A stretch of DNA of 9,349 nt from Thermohalobaculum sp035513135 (GTDB taxonomy: Bacteria > Pseudomonadota > Alphaproteobacteria > Rhodobacterales > Rhodobacteraceae), in contig DATKCQ010000096.1 in NCBI GenBank assembly GCA_035513135.1, positions 1-9,349 on the forward strand. The letters run 5' to 3'. Positions within the stretch are counted from its first letter, which is position 1, and every line of letters starts with the position of its first letter. Of the stretch, positions 6,169-9,349 are shown piece by piece. Both the position numbers and the translations under genes were made by a program. The notes under the pieces are model-generated. The model worked only from the letters and a program-made list of their open reading frames with translations, was not told the origin of the DNA and did not search any database.

Positions 6169-6705
6169 TCAGCTTCGGCCGTGGACCGCAAGCTGGCGCG
6201 CCGCCTCGGCCGCGGCGATGGCCGCGGCCATCGCAAGATTGAGCGAGCGGGCGCCCGGCCGCATCGGGATCGCGAGCCGTGCGTGGGCCGCCGCGAGCGC
6301 CGCCGCGCCCAGCCCGGTGCTCTCGCGCCCCAGCATCAGCGTGTCGCCCGGCGCGAAGCGGAAATCCCACAGCCCGGTATCGCCACCCGGCGCCAGCGCC
6401 ACGAGCCGGCCGGGCGGGCGGTTTTCGAGGAACGCCTCCCAGCAATCGTGGCGGTGCAGCTCGGCCAGCGCCGCGTAGTCCATCGCCTGGCGGCGCCAGG
6501 CGCGCGGGCTGAACGGAAAGCCGCACGGCTCGATCACGTGGACGGCGACGCCGAGGCAGGCGCCGAGCCTGAGCACCGCGCCGACATTCGGCGCGATCTC
6601 CGGCTCGACCAGCGCCAGATGCAGGTCGGGGTGCGGGTCGGGGTGCGCCCCGGCGCGTGGAAGTCCCGCACGATCACGCTTGCGCTCAGGCTCGCGGTTC
6701 TGCAA
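6169..6705 (-). CDS. trmL: tRNA (cytidine(34)-2'-O)-methyltransferase
   Basis: TrmL is a SPOUT-fold, SAM-dependent enzyme that 2'-O-methylates the wobble base of certain leucine tRNAs. Family motifs are clear: the N-terminal strand LHLALVEPEIAPNVGAVLRL, then CLGVAVHVIEPCGFPFS, then MDYAAL, the SAM-knot motifs LGRESTGLG (near 6309-6335) and IPMRPGARSLNLAMAAAIAA (near 6215-6274). The stop is TGA at 6169-6171. The start is unclear. The residue aligned with the usual Met1 is a CTG codon (6622-6624), which would give 151 residues, the normal family length. No ATG or GTG is near it. I give the TTG at 6703-6705, because GGAGGG (6710-6715) lies 4 nt before it; it adds 27 residues containing a short HPDPHPD repeat. 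The gene is divergent from petA and convergent with the ABC exporter. Confidence 0.85.
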   Translation of the reverse strand: MQNREPERKRDRAGLPRAGAHPDPHPDLHLALVEPEIAPNVGAVLRLGACLGVAVHVIEPCGFPFSPRAWRRQAMDYAALAELHRHDCWEAFLENRPPGRLVALAPGGDTGLWDFRFAPGDTLMLGRESTGLGAAALAAAHARLAIPMRPGARSLNLAMAAAIAAAEAARQLAVHGRS

Positions 6706-6709
6706 AAAG

Positions 6710-6715
6710 CCCTCC
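6710..6715 (-). promoter_or_regulatory. trmL: Ribosome-binding site for a TTG start of trmL
   Basis: GGAGGG on the minus strand, 4 nt before TTG (6703-6705). It is the only good Shine-Dalgarno match upstream of the trmL homology; nothing comparable precedes the CTG codon at 6624. Confidence 0.4.
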
Positions 6716-6844
6716 GGTCCGGTCGCAACGTGCGGCGCGTTGTCCGCTGGACCGCCGCGCCGCCGCCCGCTAGGAAGGCGCACCGTAGCGGCTCGGGGGA
6801 CGTGCTGGAAGGCGGCTTGCCCGCCCGCAGGGGGGTTCGAGAGT

Positions 6845-6850
6845 AGGGAG
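6845..6850 (+). promoter_or_regulatory. petA: Ribosome-binding site deciding the petA start
   Basis: AGGGAG lies 8 nt before GTG 6859 but overlaps the alternative GTG at 6850. This favours 6859 as the real start. Confidence 0.6.
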
Positions 6851-6858
6851 TGGCAGAC

Positions 6859-7425
6859 GTGTCGCACGCAGACAGTGACGGGGACAGCACCCGGCGCGAA
6901 TTCCTGTACGTCGCCACCGGCGCCATGGGCGCGGTGGCCGCTGGCGCGGCGGTCTGGCCGCTGGTCGACCAGATGAACCCGTCGGCCGACGTGCTGGCGC
7001 TCGCCACCGTCGAGGTCGACATCTCGGGCGTCGAGCCCGGCATCCAGATCACCCAGAAGTGGCGCGGCAAGCCGGTCTTCATACGCCACCGCACCGAGGA
7101 GGAGATCGCGGCCGCGCGCGAGGTCGCCCTCGCCGACCTCAAGGACTCGAGTGCGCGCAACCCCAACGTCGCGGCGGACGCGCCGGCGACCGACGAGAAC
7201 CGGGCGCTCGACGAGGCCGGCGCCTGGCTGGTGATGGTCGGCATCTGCACGCATCTGGGCTGCGTGCCGCTGGGCGACGGCGCGGGCGACTACAATGGCT
7301 GGTTCTGCCCGTGCCACGGCTCGCACTACGACACCTCGGGGCGCATCCGCCGGGGACCGGCGCCGGAGAACCTCTTCATCCCGCCGGCCGCCTTCGTCTC
7401 CGACACCGTGATCAGGCTGGGCTGA
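6859..7425 (+). CDS. petA: Ubiquinol-cytochrome c reductase, Rieske iron-sulfur subunit
   Basis: The Rieske protein carries electrons from ubiquinol at the Qo site to cytochrome c1. The protein has 188 residues from GTG 6859. It has a twin-arginine motif TRREF followed by a single hydrophobic anchor (YVATGAMGAVAAGAAVWPL), so the folded 2Fe-2S protein is probably exported by Tat and keeps the anchor. The hinge region NPSADVLALA follows. Cluster ligands are in CTHLGC (Cys130, His132, Cys135) and CPCHGS (Cys150, Cys152, His153); Cys135 and Cys152 would form the structural disulfide. The Ser and Tyr that tune the cluster potential (GSHYD) are present. A GTG at 6850 would add three residues but overlaps the ribosome site. 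petB follows after 14 nt with its own AGGGGG site. Confidence 0.97.
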   Translation: MSHADSDGDSTRREFLYVATGAMGAVAAGAAVWPLVDQMNPSADVLALATVEVDISGVEPGIQITQKWRGKPVFIRHRTEEEIAAAREVALADLKDSSARNPNVAADAPATDENRALDEAGAWLVMVGICTHLGCVPLGDGAGDYNGWFCPCHGSHYDTSGRIRRGPAPENLFIPPAAFVSDTVIRLG

Positions 7426-7439
7426 GGGGGAACCAGAAC

Positions 7440-8744
7440 ATGGCCGGCATCCCGCACGAGGATTACGTCCCGAAGACCCGCTTTGAGCAGTGGCTGCACA
7501 CGCGCCTGCCGATCGTCGGCCTGCTCTACACGACGTTGATGATCCCGACGCCCAAGAACCTCAACTGGATGTGGATCTGGGGCATCGTCCTGATGTTCTG
7601 CCTGGTGCTGCAGATCGCCACCGGCATCGTGCTGGCGATGCACTACGTGCCGCACGCCGACATGGCCTTCGCCTCGATCCAGCACATCGACCGCAACGTG
7701 AACGCCGGCGGGCTGCTGCACGACCTGCACATGAACGGCGGGTCGCTGTTCTTCTTCGCCGTCTACCTGCACATCTTCCGCGGCCTCTACTACGGCGCCT
7801 ACAAGGCGCCGCGCGAGATCACCTGGATCATCGGCATCCTGATCTACCTGGCCATGATGGCCACCGCCTTCATGGGCTACGTGCTGCCCTGGGGGCAGAT
7901 GTCGTTCTGGGCGGCGACCGTGATCACCAACCTGTTCTCGGCGATCCCGCTGGTGGGCGACGCCATCGTCAGCTGGCTGTGGGGCGGGTTCTCGGTCGAC
8001 AACCCCACGCTGCAGCGCTTCTTCTCGCTGCACTACCTCCTGCCCTTCGTCATCGCGGCGCTGGTCGCGGTGCATGTCTGGGGCTTCCACACCACCGGCA
8101 ACAGCAACCCGACGGGCGTCGAGGTGCGGCGCGACTCGATCGAGGTGGCGAAGCGCGACACCCTGCCGTTCTGGCCCTATTTCGTGATCAAGGACCTCTA
8201 CGCGCTCAGCTTCGTGCTGACGGTCTTCGCCGTGTTCGTGTGGTTCATGCCCGACTATCTGGGCCACCCGGACAACTACATCGAGGCCGACCCGCTGGTC
8301 ACCCCGGCGCACATCGTGCCCGAGTGGTACTTCCTGCCCTACTACGCCATCCTGCGCGCCATCACCTTCGACATCCTCATCATCGACTCGAAGCTCGGCG
8401 GCGTGCTGGCGATGTTCGGCTCGATCGTGGTGATGGCATTGGTGCCGTGGCTCGACACCTCGCGCGTGCGCTCGGGGCGCTTCCGGCCGCAGTTCAAGTG
8501 GTGGTTCTGGCTCTTCGTCTTCAACTTCCTGGTGCTGACCTGGTGCGGCAGCCAGCCGCCCGAGGGGCTGGTGCCGACGATCTCGCTGATCGGCACGATC
8601 TACTGGTTCGGCTATTTCCTGGTGATCCTGCCGATCCTCGGGCTGACCGAGAAACCCGAGCCGCAGCCCGACACCATCGAGGCCGACTTCGATGCCCACT
8701 ACCCGCCGAACGGCAAGGGCGCCGCGGCGACCCCGGCCGAGTGA
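7440..8744 (+). CDS. petB: Cytochrome b of the bc1 complex
   Basis: Cytochrome b is the membrane core that holds haems bL and bH and the quinol oxidation (Qo) and reduction (Qi) sites. The protein has 434 residues with about eight membrane spans. Haem ligands are His97 and His198 (bL) and His111 and His212 (bH), the same numbers as in Rhodobacter. The Qo motif PEWY is at 294-297 with Glu295. The Qo-lining segment reads GQMSFWAATVIT: residue 158 is Ala, where the family normally has Gly. The C-terminal extension past the last span (about 410-434) is hydrophilic. ATG 7440 has AGGGGG nine nt upstream, and the gap to petA is 14 nt. petC follows after 22 nt. The operon order petA-petB-petC is the classical bacterial one. 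Confidence 0.98.
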   Translation: MAGIPHEDYVPKTRFEQWLHTRLPIVGLLYTTLMIPTPKNLNWMWIWGIVLMFCLVLQIATGIVLAMHYVPHADMAFASIQHIDRNVNAGGLLHDLHMNGGSLFFFAVYLHIFRGLYYGAYKAPREITWIIGILIYLAMMATAFMGYVLPWGQMSFWAATVITNLFSAIPLVGDAIVSWLWGGFSVDNPTLQRFFSLHYLLPFVIAALVAVHVWGFHTTGNSNPTGVEVRRDSIEVAKRDTLPFWPYFVIKDLYALSFVLTVFAVFVWFMPDYLGHPDNYIEADPLVTPAHIVPEWYFLPYYAILRAITFDILIIDSKLGGVLAMFGSIVVMALVPWLDTSRVRSGRFRPQFKWWFWLFVFNFLVLTWCGSQPPEGLVPTISLIGTIYWFGYFLVILPILGLTEKPEPQPDTIEADFDAHYPPNGKGAAATPAE

Positions 8745-8766
8745 GCGAGAGGCGAGGAGAGAGACG

Positions 8767-9349
8767 ATGAGCACGAGCCGCATCATTCCCGCCGCGCTCG
8801 CCCCGGCGATGCTGGCCGCCGCGCTGGCGCTGCCCGGCGCCGCCCCGGCCGCCGAGCAGGGCCATGTGGAGGACGTCGCCTTCAGCTACGAGGGGCCCTT
8901 CGGCAGCTTCGACAAGCACCAGTTGCAGCGCGGCTTCCAGATTTTCCACGAGGTCTGCTCGGGCTGTCACGGGCTGAAATACGTGGCCTTCCGCGCGCTG
9001 GGCGACCACACCGGCCCGGCCTTCCCCGAGGAGCAGGTCCGCGCCATCGCCGCGCTCTACGAGGTCTACGACCCGGAGATCGAGGACGTCCGGCCCGCCC
9101 TGCCCTCCGACCGCTTCCCCGCCAACACCGCCGTCGGCGCCCCCGACCTGAGCCTGATGGCGAAGGCGCGGGCCGGCTTCCATGGCCCCTATGGACTGGG
9201 CCTCAACCAGCTCTTCAAGGGCATCGGCGGGGCGGAGTACATCTACTCGCTGCTCACCGGCTACACCGGCGAGGAGGTCGAGATGGCCGGCGCCGTGCTC
9301 TACGAGAACACCGCCTACGGCGGCGACATCTCGATGGCGCCGCCGCTCT
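8767..9349 (+). CDS. petC: Cytochrome c1, 3' end outside window
   Basis: Cytochrome c1 receives electrons from the Rieske cluster and passes them to a soluble or membrane cytochrome c. The visible part is 194 residues; the C-terminal membrane anchor lies beyond the window. A Sec-type signal peptide (residues 1-29, hydrophobic AMLAAALALPGAAPAA) probably is cleaved after Ala29, before EQGHVED. The covalent haem site CSGCH is at 64-68. The axial Met is Met190 in ISMAPPL. Between them lies the conserved stretch GLGLNQLFKGIGG and YIYSLLTGYTGEE. There are no cysteines other than Cys64 and Cys67, so the extra disulfide of Rhodobacter c1 is absent. ATG 8767 is preceded by GAGGAGA 6 nt upstream. It is the third gene of the operon, 22 nt after petB. 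Confidence 0.97.
   Translation, partial: MSTSRIIPAALAPAMLAAALALPGAAPAAEQGHVEDVAFSYEGPFGSFDKHQLQRGFQIFHEVCSGCHGLKYVAFRALGDHTGPAFPEEQVRAIAALYEVYDPEIEDVRPALPSDRFPANTAVGAPDLSLMAKARAGFHGPYGLGLNQLFKGIGGAEYIYSLLTGYTGEEVEMAGAVLYENTAYGGDISMAPPL

Larger units (their letters stand above)
6706..6858. other. Divergent trmL-petA intergenic region
   Basis: This ~150-bp region must carry the promoters for petABC and for trmL. I see no strong -35/-10 pair. The best + strand candidate is TTGCGC (6680-6685, just inside the longer trmL frame) with CAAAAA 17 nt later (6703-6708), a weak match. No FNR-type dyad (TTGAT-N4-ATCAA) is present. Confidence 0.3.

Noticed and set aside
6706..6858. FNR or RegA-type sites controlling petABC
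   Set aside because: No TTGAT-N4-ATCAA dyad is present, and attempts to fit a RegA-like half-site pair failed at several fixed positions.
7326..8786. A 486-codon open frame on the minus strand opposite petB
   Set aside because: It is a GC-skew shadow of cytochrome b, again with His/Asp/Arg/Gln-rich composition and no recognisable motif.
1..9349. tRNA or rRNA genes, CRISPR arrays, insertion sequences, phage genes
   Set aside because: None was recognised by reading both strands. No array of spaced identical repeats and no transposase or integrase motif was seen.

Overview
The window is very GC-rich DNA, roughly 70% by eye. It looks like the chromosome of an alphaproteobacterium, most probably of the order Rhodobacterales. 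The evidence is an fbc/pet cytochrome bc1 operon with an exact match to Rhodobacter cytochrome b residue numbering, a hemF of alphaproteobacterial type, and trmL placed divergently next to petA. The cytochrome c1 lacks the extra cysteine pair of Rhodobacter sphaeroides and R. capsulatus, so the source is probably a relative outside that genus. The content is housekeeping and small accessory metabolism. No mobile element, CRISPR array, phage gene or obvious defence system is visible.

Layout from left to right. Positions 2-280 (+) hold the 3' end of a probable CCA tRNA nucleotidyltransferase. A 13-bp tandem repeat leads into a LysE/RhtB-family exporter at 350-946 (+). A strong palindromic element at 978-1012 separates it from the convergent gene at 1035-1628 (-), which I read as GGCT-like. 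A small SnoaL/NTF2-like protein follows at 1746-2123 (+), with its stop only 5 bp from the stop of the convergent operon hemF - SDR dehydrogenase - ABM-domain protein (4139 down to 2129, -). Divergent from hemF is a fused permease/ATPase ABC exporter at 4234-6075 (+). It converges on trmL (6705 or 6624 down to 6169, -). Finally petA (6859-7425), petB (7440-8744) and petC (8767 to beyond the window end) form the bc1 operon on the + strand.

How the genes work together. petABC encode the three catalytic subunits of ubiquinol:cytochrome c oxidoreductase: Rieske Fe-S protein, cytochrome b and cytochrome c1. hemF supplies protoporphyrinogen precursors for haem under aerobic conditions, and haem is needed by the b- and c-type cytochromes. 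trmL and the CCA-adding enzyme act on tRNA. The SDR and ABM genes are tightly coupled to hemF, by an 11-nt gap and an ATGA overlap, but their substrates are unknown.

The most interesting observations are inside familiar genes. Cytochrome b has Ala158 where bacterial and mitochondrial enzymes normally have the Gly that is mutated in strobilurin (QoI) resistance. Cytochrome c1 lacks the redox-tuning disulfide but has a beta-branched residue two before the haem-ligand Met. trmL has no ATG or GTG at its conserved N-terminus. I found no convincing undescribed multi-gene system.
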